From: Halomarina oriensis
Lineage (GTDB): Archaea > Halobacteriota > Halobacteria > Halobacteriales > Haloarculaceae
Length of the DNA: 64,000 nucleotides
NCBI RefSeq assembly: GCF_009791395.1
Contig: NZ_WSZK01000006.1
Coordinates: 62,001 to 126,000 of the forward strand
Direction: 5' to 3'
Shown here: positions 17,933 to 26,435 of the stretch, piece after piece
How positions within the stretch are numbered: the stretch's first letter is position 1
Layout of the letters: each line of letters opens with the position of its first letter
Notes under the pieces: generated by a model
What the model saw: the letters and a program-made list of their open reading frames with translations, nothing else
Told to the model about the DNA's origin: nothing
Databases searched by the model: none
Translations under genes and position numbers: made by a program

Positions 17933-17958
17933 GTGACGCGGGGGCCGTTCGACAACTC

Positions 17959-18633
17959 GTGCGTACCGTCGCCGTCATCCCCGCGTACAACGAGTCGACG
18001 ACCGTCGGGCCCGTCATCGAGGGTGCGCTGGAACACGTCGACCACGTGGTCGTCGTCGACGACGGCTCCGCCGACGACACCGCGGCCGTCGCTCGTCGCC
18101 ACGGAGCGAGCGTCGTCCAGCACGTCATCAACACGGGGGTCGGCGGCGCGGTCAGGACCGGCTATCGCTACGCGATTCGCAACGACTACGACTTCGTCGT
18201 CCAGATCGACGCCGACGGGCAACACGACCCGACGTACATCCCGAAACTCCTCGCCGAGGCCGAGGACAACGACATGGTCATCGCCAGTCGCTACCTCAAC
18301 GACAGCCACGAGGAGTACTCGCAGGTCCGCAACACCGGGATTCGCTTCTTCACCGCGGTCGTCAACGCGCTGGGCGGCATCGACATCACCGACGTGACCA
18401 GCGGCTTTCGGGTGTACCGCGTGTCGAAACTGGAGACCATCCTGCACCACTCCGACCGCCACTGGGCGGTCGAACAGACGCTCGACGCCGCGCGCTCGAA
18501 CCACCGTATCACGGAGGTGTCGGTGAAGATGCCCGTCCGCGACGAGGGCGACTCGCAGTTCACCTTCGACACGTTCGTGCTCTACCCCGCCCGGATGGCC
18601 GACGTCATCCTCCGGGTCCTCATCTTCAGATAA
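17959..18633 (+). CDS. DPM1-like GT2 glycosyltransferase
   Basis: 224 residues, a GT-A glycosyltransferase with VAVIPAYNES at the N-terminus, VVDDGSADDT (about 32-41) and the DAD metal motif at 84-86 in QIDADGQHDP. It lacks C-terminal membrane helices. Such enzymes form dolichyl-phosphate mannose or glucose. GTG 17959 (read as Met, RTVAVIPAYN) is chosen because it directly precedes the conserved start of the fold; the frame continues upstream into the methyltransferase gene. It is followed after nine bases by a DUF2304 gene, a widespread gene pair. Confidence 0.9.
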   Translation: MRTVAVIPAYNESTTVGPVIEGALEHVDHVVVVDDGSADDTAAVARRHGASVVQHVINTGVGGAVRTGYRYAIRNDYDFVVQIDADGQHDPTYIPKLLAEAEDNDMVIASRYLNDSHEEYSQVRNTGIRFFTAVVNALGGIDITDVTSGFRVYRVSKLETILHHSDRHWAVEQTLDAARSNHRITEVSVKMPVRDEGDSQFTFDTFVLYPARMADVILRVLIFR

Positions 18634-18642
18634 CCTCCGACA

Positions 18643-19002
18643 ATGGCAGACTACACACTCGTCAACTTCGCCACGTTCCTGGTGGGCCTCGGCCTCCTGT
18701 TCAACGGCTACTACATCGTCCGGCGGGGCCGCGAGGACATCGCGCTGTTCGTCCTCTCGGCCATCGTCGGCCTCGGACTGGTGTTCGTCGCCCTCCTCCC
18801 GAACGCCTTCCAGAGCGTGGCGAACGTCCTGGGTCTCGAACTCCAGGCTCGTGCCATCCTCGTCGTCTCGAACCTCGTGCTGTTCGTCGTCGTCACCTAC
18901 CTGTTCAACCGTATCGGAAAGCTCTACGACCAGCAGTCGAGGCTGAACGAGGAGCTGAGCCTGCTGAAGAACGACCTCGAAGAACACCGGAACGACCGAT
19001 AG
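18643..19002 (+). CDS. DUF2304 membrane protein
   Basis: 119 residues with three helices (about 5-24, 32-52 and 68-90) and a C-terminal coiled-coil-like tail with regular leucines (LYDQQSRLNEELSLLKNDLEEH). DUF2304 genes commonly sit beside GT2 polyprenyl-phosphate glycosyltransferases, as here. The protein may tether the soluble enzyme at the membrane through its coiled coil; this is inferred from the gene pair and shape. The next gene begins three bases after its stop. Confidence 0.88.
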   Translation: MADYTLVNFATFLVGLGLLFNGYYIVRRGREDIALFVLSAIVGLGLVFVALLPNAFQSVANVLGLELQARAILVVSNLVLFVVVTYLFNRIGKLYDQQSRLNEELSLLKNDLEEHRNDR

Positions 19003-19005
19003 CCG

Positions 19006-19884
19006 ATGGGTGTCGACGACCGGCCTCCCGAAGCGGTCCTCTCGGTGGACTTCGAGGTGTTCGGTCAGACGCCGGCCTACCGGAACGCCGAGGGGACCAC
19101 CGACCGGGAGACGGCCGGGCTCGAACAGGGACGGTTCCTCACGGAGCGGCTGGCGGCCCACGACGCCGACGCGACGTTCTTCACCGTCTCGTCGGTCGCC
19201 GACGAACACCCCGACGAGGTCCGCGCCATCGCCGACGCCGGCCACGAAATCGCCTCGCACACCCACTCGCATCGACTGCTCTCCGACCTCGACCCGGCGG
19301 AGCGTTCGGAGGAACTCGTCCACTCGCGTGCGGTGCTCGAATCGGTCACCAGAGCGTCCGTCGACGGGTTCCGCGCCCCGGCGTTCGACCTCCCCGACGG
19401 GACGCTCGCCGCGCTGGCGGACGCCGGCTACGCCTACGACTCCAGCGTCGCGGCCTCCCGGAAGATTCCGGGCTGGTACGGCGGCGAGGACGACGCGGTC
19501 CGACCGTGTTCGGCCGCCGAGATTCAGTCCGACGCGCCCGAGACGCTCGCCGAACTGCCCGTCGCCGTGATGCCGGGCCTTCGCCTGCCGCTGACGGGGA
19601 CGTGGCTCCGATTCTTCGGCGTTCGCTACACCATCGCCGGGATGCACCTGCTCGCTCGCCGCGGTATCACGCCCGTCCTCTACGTCCACCCGTGGGAACT
19701 CGCGGACCTGCCGGACGTCGACGGCGTCCCGTCGCGGGTGTACGTCCGAACTGGGGCGTGGATGCGACGGGCCGTCGAACGCGTCCTCGCCGAACCGTTC
19801 GAGTTCGTCACCGCCCGGTCCGTCGTGGCCGAGGCGGCCGGCGCACCGCCGCTGACCAGCGTGTCGGACGCCGGAGCGCGGTAG
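19006..19884 (+). CDS. NodB-type polysaccharide deacetylase with HPWE motif
   Basis: 292 residues. Motif 1 is SVDFE (13-17, Asp15), motif 2 is SHTHSH (84-89), and FRAP at 122-125 is motif 3. YVHPWEL (226-232) resembles the C-terminal HPWE signature of deacetylases found in bacterial exopolysaccharide clusters (DUF3473 type). The family removes acetyl groups from N-acetylated sugars. No signal peptide is visible, so it probably acts in the cytoplasm or on a membrane-bound intermediate. Its stop is separated from the flippase-like GTG start by one base. Confidence 0.88.
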   Translation: MGVDDRPPEAVLSVDFEVFGQTPAYRNAEGTTDRETAGLEQGRFLTERLAAHDADATFFTVSSVADEHPDEVRAIADAGHEIASHTHSHRLLSDLDPAERSEELVHSRAVLESVTRASVDGFRAPAFDLPDGTLAALADAGYAYDSSVAASRKIPGWYGGEDDAVRPCSAAEIQSDAPETLAELPVAVMPGLRLPLTGTWLRFFGVRYTIAGMHLLARRGITPVLYVHPWELADLPDVDGVPSRVYVRTGAWMRRAVERVLAEPFEFVTARSVVAEAAGAPPLTSVSDAGAR

Positions 19885-19885
19885 C

Positions 19886-20920
19886 GTGGTCGACGCTCGT
19901 CTCAAGCGCGTCGCCGGCTTCGCCCTCCGCTACGGCATCGGCCTCCTCGCCGTCGCGTGGCTGCTGGGGCAACTCGACTACGACCGACTCCTCGGCGTGC
20001 TGACCGACGTCCCGCCCGAGACGGTCGGGCTGCTGCTCGTCGTCACCGCCGTCGGGTTGGCTGGCCGGTTCTCGACGTGGCACGTCCTGATGAACCGCCT
20101 CGACACGGCTACCTTCCGGCAGGCGGCCAGCACCGACCTCGTGGTCAACTTCATCAACCAGGTGCTCCCCTCCCGGCTGTCGGGCCGGGCGGCCGCGCCC
20201 GTGGTCGTCAGCACCGAGACGGGGATGAGCGGGGGTGATTCGGTCGCGGTCGCCGGCGTCCACACGGGACTGTACGCGGTGCTCTACGGTGTCGTCTCGG
20301 CGGTCGGCGTCCTCGCCGGTGTCGGCCGGTTCCCGGCGGGCGTCCTCCTGTTGCTCGGCCTCTCGACGCTGCTCTACTTCGTCGCGGGGGCGTTCGTCCT
20401 GCTCGTCGGGTCGAACCTGACGGCCGTCGACCGGTTCGTCGCGTCGCTCGCGGGACTGTTCGAGCGTGTGCCGCGAGTCGGCCCCCGACTCGCCGGGACG
20501 GTTCGGTCGCTGCCCGACTTCACCGACAGTTCGGCCGCGGCGTTCCGGACGCTCTCGACCAGTCCGCGTGCGGTGGGGCTGTACGCGCTCGGGTGGGTCG
20601 TGGCGATGGTGCTGACGCCGGGCCTGCGCGTCTGGCTGTTGCTCGACGCGCTCGGTGCGGGGTTCGAGCCTGCGCTCCTCCTGCCGCTCTACCTGCTCGC
20701 GGCGTACAGCGTGACGCTCCTCCCGCTCACGCCGGGCGGTATCGGCGTCACCGAGGCGACGGCGACCGCGGTGTTCGTCGCGCTCGGGGTGCCCGCCGAA
20801 ATCGTCGTCCCGGTCGTCTTCCTCGACCGGTTTCTGAGCGTCTACCTCCCCGCACTGGTCGGGTGGTACCCGTCGCTCCGACTCGACCTGTCGGCGCTCG
20901 CGGCGGACCAGGGTGAGTGA
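19886..20920 (+). CDS. TIGR00374 / lysylphosphatidylglycerol-synthase-TM family membrane protein (AglD-tail/flippase-like)
   Basis: 344 residues with about eight helices. LPSRLSGRAAAPVVV (about 94-108) and LTPGGIGVTEATATAV (about 281-296) are signature regions of the family (usually PGGxGxxE). Related proteins form the membrane half of archaeal AglD and of lipid-linked sugar flippases. GTG 19886 is the only suitable start and follows the deacetylase stop by one base, showing co-translation. A role in moving or using a lipid-linked sugar is likely; the substrate is unknown. Confidence 0.85.
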   Translation: MVDARLKRVAGFALRYGIGLLAVAWLLGQLDYDRLLGVLTDVPPETVGLLLVVTAVGLAGRFSTWHVLMNRLDTATFRQAASTDLVVNFINQVLPSRLSGRAAAPVVVSTETGMSGGDSVAVAGVHTGLYAVLYGVVSAVGVLAGVGRFPAGVLLLLGLSTLLYFVAGAFVLLVGSNLTAVDRFVASLAGLFERVPRVGPRLAGTVRSLPDFTDSSAAAFRTLSTSPRAVGLYALGWVVAMVLTPGLRVWLLLDALGAGFEPALLLPLYLLAAYSVTLLPLTPGGIGVTEATATAVFVALGVPAEIVVPVVFLDRFLSVYLPALVGWYPSLRLDLSALAADQGE

Positions 20921-20967
20921 CGGGAGACGGAGACGACGGTCCTCGACGGGTGCACCCGGAGAGGAGA

Positions 20968-20976
20968 AAGTATTTC
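20968..20976 (+). promoter_or_regulatory. TATA-like box before the phosphatase-superfamily gene
   Basis: AAGTATTTC is centred about 29 nt before ATG 21001, giving a leaderless transcript and suggesting that 21001 is a separate unit from the operon ending at 20920. Confidence 0.5.
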
Positions 20977-21000
20977 CACGGGCCTCGGTTCGGGTAGACC

Positions 21001-22545
21001 ATGACGCGGACGTTCGTCGTCGGCCTCGACGGGGCCTCCTGGCGACTGCTCGACCAGTGGCTCGACGCCGGCGACCTGCCGAACCTCGCCGCCCTCCGGG
21101 AGTCCGGTGCGTGGGCCGCCCACCGAAGCTGTCTCCCGCCGGTGACCTTCCCGAACTGGAAGTGCTACTCCGCCGGGAAGGACCCCGGCGGCTTCGGCGT
21201 CTTCTGGTTCGAACACGTCGACCTGGAGGCGGGGGAGATAACGGTCGCCAACGGCGGCGACTTCCGGACCGTCGAACTGTGGGACTACCTCAACGACGAC
21301 GGCAAGTCGACGGGCGTCGTCAACATGCCGACGATGTACCCGCCACGCGACATCGACGGACCGGTCGTCTGTGGCGGTCCAGACGCCGTCTCCGGGGAGT
21401 ACCGCTCCATCGACTCGGGGTACACCTCGCCGGCTGACCTCGCGGACTACCTCGAACGGGAGTTCGACTACGAGGTCCACCCGAACCCGCTGCTCTCCTC
21501 GAACACCGAACGCGGTGCGGAGGTCGACGCTATCCTCGACGTGCTGGACTCCCGCTTCGAGGTGGCGCTCGACCTGTTCGAGCGCGACGAACTCGACTTC
21601 GTGCACGTCACGCTGTTCTACCTCAACGTCCTGCACCACTTCTTCTGGGACGACGAACCGGTGTACCGAGCGTGGCAACTCGTCGACGAGTGGCTGGGCG
21701 AACTGCGCGAACTGGAGGACACGACGCTCGTGTTGATGTCCGATCACGGCGCGGCCCCCACGACGACGGAGTTCTACGTCAACGAGTGGCTGGCCGAGAA
21801 CGGCTATCAGGCTCGTGAACGCACCGTCGAGGACTACCTCACGCCGCTCGGACTGACCCGCGAGAACGCGCTCTCGCTCGCCAAGCGTGCCGGTATCGTC
21901 GATACGCTCGCCGAGGTGGTCCCCCAGCGTCTCCAGGAACTCGTCCCGCAGAGCGCGGGCCTCAAACGCGGTCGAAAGCTCGAAGCCATCGATCTGGAGC
22001 GAACGAAGGCCGTCGCCAGCGGGCAAGGGCCTATCTACGTCAACCCACGTTTCGACGTGGAGGCGGTCCGCGAGGAACTCCTCGCGGACTTGCGCGAGGT
22101 CAGCGACGCCGAGGGGCCGCTGTTCACCGCCGTCCACCGCGGCGAGGACGTCTATCACGGTCCGTTCGTCGAGGAGGGCCCGGAGGTGGTCGTCGACATG
22201 CGTCCCGGCGTCCACGTCAACGACGGCGTCGGCGGTGGGAACGTCACGACGGCCCCGGACCGCTGGGCCGCCGAGAACACGCCCCACGGCATCTTCGTGG
22301 CGAACGGGCCGAACGTCGCCCCCGTCGGCGAACTCGACGACATCTCCATCCTCGACCTCGCACCGACCATCCTCGCGGGGATGGGCAGCGACGTGCCGAC
22401 GGACATGCGCGGGGAGGTGCTGGACGTCTTCGAGGAGTCCCCCGACGTCGGCGAACGCGAACCGATCCCGTTCCGGGCGCGCGAGCGCGTCGGCGACGGC
22501 GACGAGGTGGCCGACCGCCTGAAGCAGTTGGGGTACATGGAGTGA
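21001..22545 (+). CDS. Alkaline-phosphatase-superfamily phosphodiesterase/transferase
   Basis: 514 residues, of the type I phosphodiesterase/nucleotide pyrophosphatase group. Visible parts of the site are Asp10 (VVGLDGASW), the likely nucleophile Thr49 (PPVTFPNW), and Asp248-His249 (MSDHG). In the region FYLNVLHHFFW (206-216) an Asn (209) stands where relatives usually have a metal-binding Asp four residues before the conserved His213. No signal peptide or membrane anchor is obvious. Its place between flippase and GT-C genes suggests a substrate in envelope glycan or phospholipid metabolism; which one cannot be read. Confidence 0.82.
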   Translation: MTRTFVVGLDGASWRLLDQWLDAGDLPNLAALRESGAWAAHRSCLPPVTFPNWKCYSAGKDPGGFGVFWFEHVDLEAGEITVANGGDFRTVELWDYLNDDGKSTGVVNMPTMYPPRDIDGPVVCGGPDAVSGEYRSIDSGYTSPADLADYLEREFDYEVHPNPLLSSNTERGAEVDAILDVLDSRFEVALDLFERDELDFVHVTLFYLNVLHHFFWDDEPVYRAWQLVDEWLGELRELEDTTLVLMSDHGAAPTTTEFYVNEWLAENGYQARERTVEDYLTPLGLTRENALSLAKRAGIVDTLAEVVPQRLQELVPQSAGLKRGRKLEAIDLERTKAVASGQGPIYVNPRFDVEAVREELLADLREVSDAEGPLFTAVHRGEDVYHGPFVEEGPEVVVDMRPGVHVNDGVGGGNVTTAPDRWAAENTPHGIFVANGPNVAPVGELDDISILDLAPTILAGMGSDVPTDMRGEVLDVFEESPDVGEREPIPFRARERVGDGDEVADRLKQLGYME

Positions 22546-22597
22546 CCGCGCGTGCACCCGTCGGCGGTCCCACGTCGCGTCGCGCCGAACCACGGCC

Positions 22598-22603
22598 CTT
22601 ATC
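22598..22603 (+). promoter_or_regulatory. TATA-like box before the GT-C gene
   Basis: CTTATC, 25-30 nt before ATG 22628, fits a leaderless promoter. Confidence 0.45.
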
Positions 22604-22627
22604 AGGCGCTTCGCTGAGGGTCTGACA

Positions 22628-24418
22628 ATGCGCGTTCCCTCCCCGGTGGCCCGGGTTCGTCGGCGCGTCCGGGCGGACCTCGACGCCGACCCGTACCTCG
22701 GCTACATCCTCCTGCTGACGCTCCTGCTCGGCGCGTTCTGGTTCTGGCACCTCGCGCCGAACTTCGCCACGCGCGACGAGATGGACCGCATCCTCGATCC
22801 GCTGGTCGCGTTCGGGACGGTCTACGCCGACCCGAGTCTCGACTCGTTGCGCGAGGGCATCACCTGGGGTCGGGTCCCGTTCGGCGCGACGCTCTACCTC
22901 TACGCGCTGCTCCTGATTCCCGTCGTCCTCGGCGCGGCCCTCACCGGGAACCTCGACCTGTTCGAGGCGTTCGCCACCCCCGGCCGGGCAGCCAGCGCCT
23001 TCGGGACCTACGAGGTCTGGCACGCGACCCCCGAGTGGGTGTGGTGGGTCGCCGTCTCGATGGTTCGGCTGTTCAACGTCGCGTTCGCCGTCGGGTCGGT
23101 CTACCTCACCTACCGCATCGCCACGACCATCCGCGACCGGGCGGCGGGCCGCCTCGCGGCGGTCCTGCTGACGTTCTCGTGGGGCTTTCTCACCCTCGCT
23201 CACGAGGGCGGCGAGGACGTGCCCGCACTCTTTTTCGTCCTGCTCGCGCTCTACCTCCTGCTCGGCTACGTGCGGGAGGGGACCGACTGGCGGTTCTACG
23301 GCGCGAGCATCGCCGGGGGCGTCGCCATCGCCTTCAAACTCACCGCCTTCCCCGTCATCGTCACCATCGTCGCGGCGTACCTCCTGCGTGCGCGGGAGGC
23401 CGACGACCCGACGGCGGCGCTGTTCCAGCCGAGACTCGTCGTCGCCGGGGGTCTGTTCGGGTTCGGCGTCATCATGCTCGGCTTCCCGACGTTCGTCGTC
23501 GCCGGGTTCGACCCCATCGTCGCTCGTATCTTCGAGGGCTCCGAGGCGCGGGCCGGGTGGGCGACCGGTCCGGACGCCCCCATCTGGTGGTGGTTCCTCC
23601 GTGGCTACTTCAGCGGTCTCAGCCTCCCGCTGTTCGCCGGGGCGGTCGCTGGCGTCCTCGCCGGCCTCTATCAGGTGGTCGACGACCGCGAGGAGTCCAG
23701 TGCCGTCCTGCTCGTCCTCGTCGCACTGGCGACGTACGTGGTGATGTTCTCGCAGTGGCACGACTTCCGGGTCCACCACCTGCTGCCGACGTTTCCGCTG
23801 TTGATGGTGCTCGTCGCGCTCATGCTGAACCGACTGCTCCGGGAGACGCCCCGACTGGGCACCGCGTTCACCGTCTTCTTGCTCCTCACGAGCGGCACGT
23901 ACGCAGTCGTCGGCGTCGGCGGCTACGCCTCGATGCCCCGCGACGAGGCCGTCGACTGGTACGCCGCCAACGCCGACGAGAACGACACCGTCGAACTGTA
24001 TCGCGTCCACATGCAGGACGCCGCCGTCCCGCACTGGCTGGACGTCAACCACCCCTACGAACCGCGAAGCGAGCACGTCGCCTGTCCGGAGTACGTCGAG
24101 ATAACGTATCGAGACCTGCTCTACCTCGCGGACGGGACGTACTACCGGAACGGCGAGGCGGAGAAGGAGTACGTTCGCGGCATGCTGGACGGCGAGTACG
24201 GCTACGAAGTCGTCGCCGAGTTCGGCCCGCGGCCGCCGAACTTCGTCCCACAGCGGGCCTCGCCGGGGTCGGTCGTCGACCTGATTCCGTACGGAGTCGT
24301 GCCACACACCGACCAGTACGCGGACGAACAGGAACTCGAACCGAACCAGTACACCGCGATTCTCGCACGGAACGGGTCGGGAACGTGTGACGCCGACCGC
24401 GAGATACCGTTCTACTGA
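22628..24418 (+). CDS. GT-C (family 39-like) membrane glycosyltransferase
   Basis: 596 residues with about eleven to twelve helices up to residue 440 and a soluble C-terminal domain of about 155 residues facing the outside. The first loop carries Asp50-Glu51 in NFATRDEMDR, the usual place of the catalytic acidic pair in protein-mannosyltransferase and ArnT-like enzymes. Such enzymes use polyprenyl-phosphate sugars outside the membrane, matching the products of the DPM1-like neighbours. The acceptor (protein, lipid or polymer) is unknown. It is the last gene of the same-direction run before the minus-strand DJ-1 gene. Confidence 0.85.
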   Translation: MRVPSPVARVRRRVRADLDADPYLGYILLLTLLLGAFWFWHLAPNFATRDEMDRILDPLVAFGTVYADPSLDSLREGITWGRVPFGATLYLYALLLIPVVLGAALTGNLDLFEAFATPGRAASAFGTYEVWHATPEWVWWVAVSMVRLFNVAFAVGSVYLTYRIATTIRDRAAGRLAAVLLTFSWGFLTLAHEGGEDVPALFFVLLALYLLLGYVREGTDWRFYGASIAGGVAIAFKLTAFPVIVTIVAAYLLRAREADDPTAALFQPRLVVAGGLFGFGVIMLGFPTFVVAGFDPIVARIFEGSEARAGWATGPDAPIWWWFLRGYFSGLSLPLFAGAVAGVLAGLYQVVDDREESSAVLLVLVALATYVVMFSQWHDFRVHHLLPTFPLLMVLVALMLNRLLRETPRLGTAFTVFLLLTSGTYAVVGVGGYASMPRDEAVDWYAANADENDTVELYRVHMQDAAVPHWLDVNHPYEPRSEHVACPEYVEITYRDLLYLADGTYYRNGEAEKEYVRGMLDGEYGYEVVAEFGPRPPNFVPQRASPGSVVDLIPYGVVPHTDQYADEQELEPNQYTAILARNGSGTCDADREIPFY

Positions 24419-24449
24419 GTCGCCGGACCGTCGCGCCCGTCCGACTCGC

Positions 24450-25151
24450 TCAGGTTCGTGCCGGGGCCTCGATACCCAGTTCCTCCAACAGCGTGTCGGC
24501 GGCGGCCGCCGAGGAGCCTGGACCGCGGGCCGTGACGAGGTCACCGTCGACGGTGACGCTCTCCTCGGCGTCGAGTTCCGCGTCCCAGTTCCCGCCGGCG
24601 GCCTTCACCTCGTCTTCGACCCAGTAGGGGAGTTTCCGGCCGTCGGGCATCACGTCGTTCTCGTCGACGATGTCCTCCTCCCACGCGTTGGGGAAGCCGG
24701 TCACGTCCCGTCCCTCGACGAGGCGGCCCTCGTCGTCGCCCCAGGTGAACCCGAGGATGCCGACGGCGTGACAGACGACGAGTGCGTTGCCGTCGTCGCC
24801 CGTGACGGCGTCGGCGAGCAGTTGTCGGGCGTGTGTGTCCTGGTTGATGTCCCACTCGGTGCCGTGGCCGCCGGGGAAGACGACGGTGTCGTAGTCGTCG
24901 GCGCTCACGACCGCGAGCGGTTCGGGGTCGTTCAGTCGCTCGTCGCTCTCGTGAATCTCGCGTAGCTCTTCGACCCGCTCCTCGCCGCCCGCGCTCTCCG
25001 GGTCGAGCGACCGTTCGTCGACGACCGGCGGACTCCCCGACGGTGTCGCCACCGTCACGTCGACGCCCGCGTCGGTGAGCGTCGTCAGCGGTTCGATACA
25101 CTCCTCGGCCCAGTACCCCTCTTCGCTCACGACGAACAGCGCGCTGGTCAT
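24450..25151 (-). CDS. DJ-1/PfpI superfamily protein (Hsp31-like)
   Basis: 233 residues. The nucleophile elbow VVCHAVG has Cys127-His128, and FPGGHG (92-97) and the N-terminal EEGYWAEE (10-17) match Hsp31-type members, where an acidic residue assists the cysteine. Members are glyoxalases, chaperones or deglycases; which applies here cannot be told. The protein is acidic without a signal peptide, so probably cytoplasmic. It converges with the GT-C gene. Confidence 0.85.
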   Translation of the reverse strand: MTSALFVVSEEGYWAEECIEPLTTLTDAGVDVTVATPSGSPPVVDERSLDPESAGGEERVEELREIHESDERLNDPEPLAVVSADDYDTVVFPGGHGTEWDINQDTHARQLLADAVTGDDGNALVVCHAVGILGFTWGDDEGRLVEGRDVTGFPNAWEEDIVDENDVMPDGRKLPYWVEDEVKAAGGNWDAELDAEESVTVDGDLVTARGPGSSAAAADTLLEELGIEAPART

Positions 25152-25264
25152 TGCAGGCCGGTGTTCGGCCGCGGGACGGAAAAGCCCGGTCGTACCCCTC
25201 GGCGTTGCTTCATCCCGGCGTGGCGACCGGTCGAGCTTTCGACCGGTCGCCGGTGGGTGGACGG

Positions 25265-25828
25265 TTACCCGTCGCCCTGCTCGTCGACGATGACGACTTC
25301 GCCGTCGACGACGTCGACGTTGATGAGCGTCTTGACGTCGTAGCCCTCCATCTTGTTCTCACCGCCGACCTTCTTGATGACCGCGACGATGTCGGCCACG
25401 TCCGCACCGGTCTCGCCCAGCGCCTCGCGGATGGCCCGGAGCGTCCCGCCGGTCGAGAGCACGTCGTCGAGCAGGAGGACCCGATCACCCTCGAAGACGT
25501 CGTTCATGTACATCTCGTTCTCGGAGTAGCCGGTGACCTGCGCGATACTCACCTCGCCGTCCAGTCCGTACTGGCGCTTGCGGATGACGACCAGCGGGAT
25601 GTCCGTCATCAGCGAGACGGCCGTCGAGATGTGGATGCCCATCGCGGCCGGGGTGACGATCTTGTCGACGCCCTCCAGTTCGGCCTTCCGGATGATGCCG
25701 ATGGTGATCTCCCGGAGGAGTTTGGGGTCGAGCATCGGGACGCCGTCGCTGATGGGGTGGACGAAGTAGTGGTAGTCTCCCTTCTGGATGATGGGGGCCT
25801 CCCGCAGCGACCGAGCGAGCAAGTCCAT
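25265..25828 (-). CDS. hpt: Hypoxanthine/guanine phosphoribosyltransferase, archaeal type
   Basis: Purine salvage enzyme that joins PRPP to hypoxanthine or guanine. The 187-residue protein has the PRPP-binding loop [14 protein letters not shown] at 117-130 and the flexible-loop region [13 protein letters not shown] at 81-93, as in the archaeal Apt/Hpt family. A TATA-like TATA run at 25852-25857 (read on the minus strand) lies about 26 nt before ATG 25828, which supports this start and a leaderless transcript. The preference between adenine and hypoxanthine is uncertain from sequence alone. Confidence 0.92.
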   Translation of the reverse strand: MDLLARSLREAPIIQKGDYHYFVHPISDGVPMLDPKLLREITIGIIRKAELEGVDKIVTPAAMGIHISTAVSLMTDIPLVVIRKRQYGLDGEVSIAQVTGYSENEMYMNDVFEGDRVLLLDDVLSTGGTLRAIREALGETGADVADIVAVIKKVGGENKMEGYDVKTLINVDVVDGEVVIVDEQGDG

Positions 25829-25948
25829 GTCGCCCGTATTTCGCGCGGTGGTATAACAGCGGTGGTCCGAACCGACCGTGAGGTGACCTCACACGAGTGT
25901 GCGACGGCCCGTTCGGCCGGTCGGTCGCTCACACCCCCTCGGCCCCGT

Positions 25949-26056
25949 TCAGGTGAGACTCATCGCCACGACACCGACCACGAGCAGGACGGTCGTCAGT
26001 CCGAGCAACAGCAGTTGTGCGAACACCGCGACGTCGCCGGCCGTATCCAGTCCCAT
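25949..26056 (-). CDS. Possible 35-residue single-helix membrane protein
   Basis: From ATG 26056 a 35-residue peptide is encoded: an eight-residue polar start, then an almost unbroken hydrophobic helix rich in Leu and Val, ending MSLT. It lies upstream of hpt in the same direction (120 bases). Composition and high GC at third codon positions look coding. No family is recognised. It may be a small membrane regulator, or a chance frame. Confidence 0.42.
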   Translation of the reverse strand: MGLDTAGDVAVFAQLLLLGLTTVLLVVGVVAMSLT

Positions 26057-26435
26057 GGCTCGGAGGGCCACGACGAGCGACTTCGTTACCCGCTGCCTTG
26101 CCGACCGGCGGGGCGAGCGAGACGGACCGGAACGGGGCGTTACTCGAACGAAACGTCTCGTTGGTGGAGGATACACGGCGAATAACGGTGTGGACGGACG
26201 GCCACTACCGTGGCCGCAGTCGGAGTCGCCGGTGGTCGCGGCCGGCCACACGACGGCCTCGTTCTGCTGGCACCCCTCACGGCCGGGTGTTCTATCGGTA
26301 CTTCCAGCGACAATTCGTCAGACTTCTGGGTGAATGACCAGTTACGGTTCGTAATCCGATAACCGTTTGGAAAATCGAAGCCGTATCCGCGGAGATTTGA
26401 AAACTATTAAGCGGCCGTCGCTCCGCTCTCTCTGT
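26057..26435 (+). promoter_or_regulatory. Gene-free stretch with the mrp operon promoter
   Basis: No gene is supported over these 379 bases. The last 90 bases become AT-rich, and ATTAA at 26406-26410 lies about 28 nt before the GTG at 26436, a good leaderless promoter position for the antiporter operon. Confidence 0.55.

Noticed and set aside
17929-19905. 658-codon minus-strand frame across the glycosyltransferase, DUF2304 and deacetylase genes
   Set aside because: Covers three recognisable plus-strand genes and has low-complexity charged composition without motifs.
24450-25151. Classical glutamine amidotransferase partner
   Set aside because: The Cys-His-Ala elbow and EEGYWAEE start fit Hsp31/DJ-1 proteins, and no synthase partner gene is adjacent.
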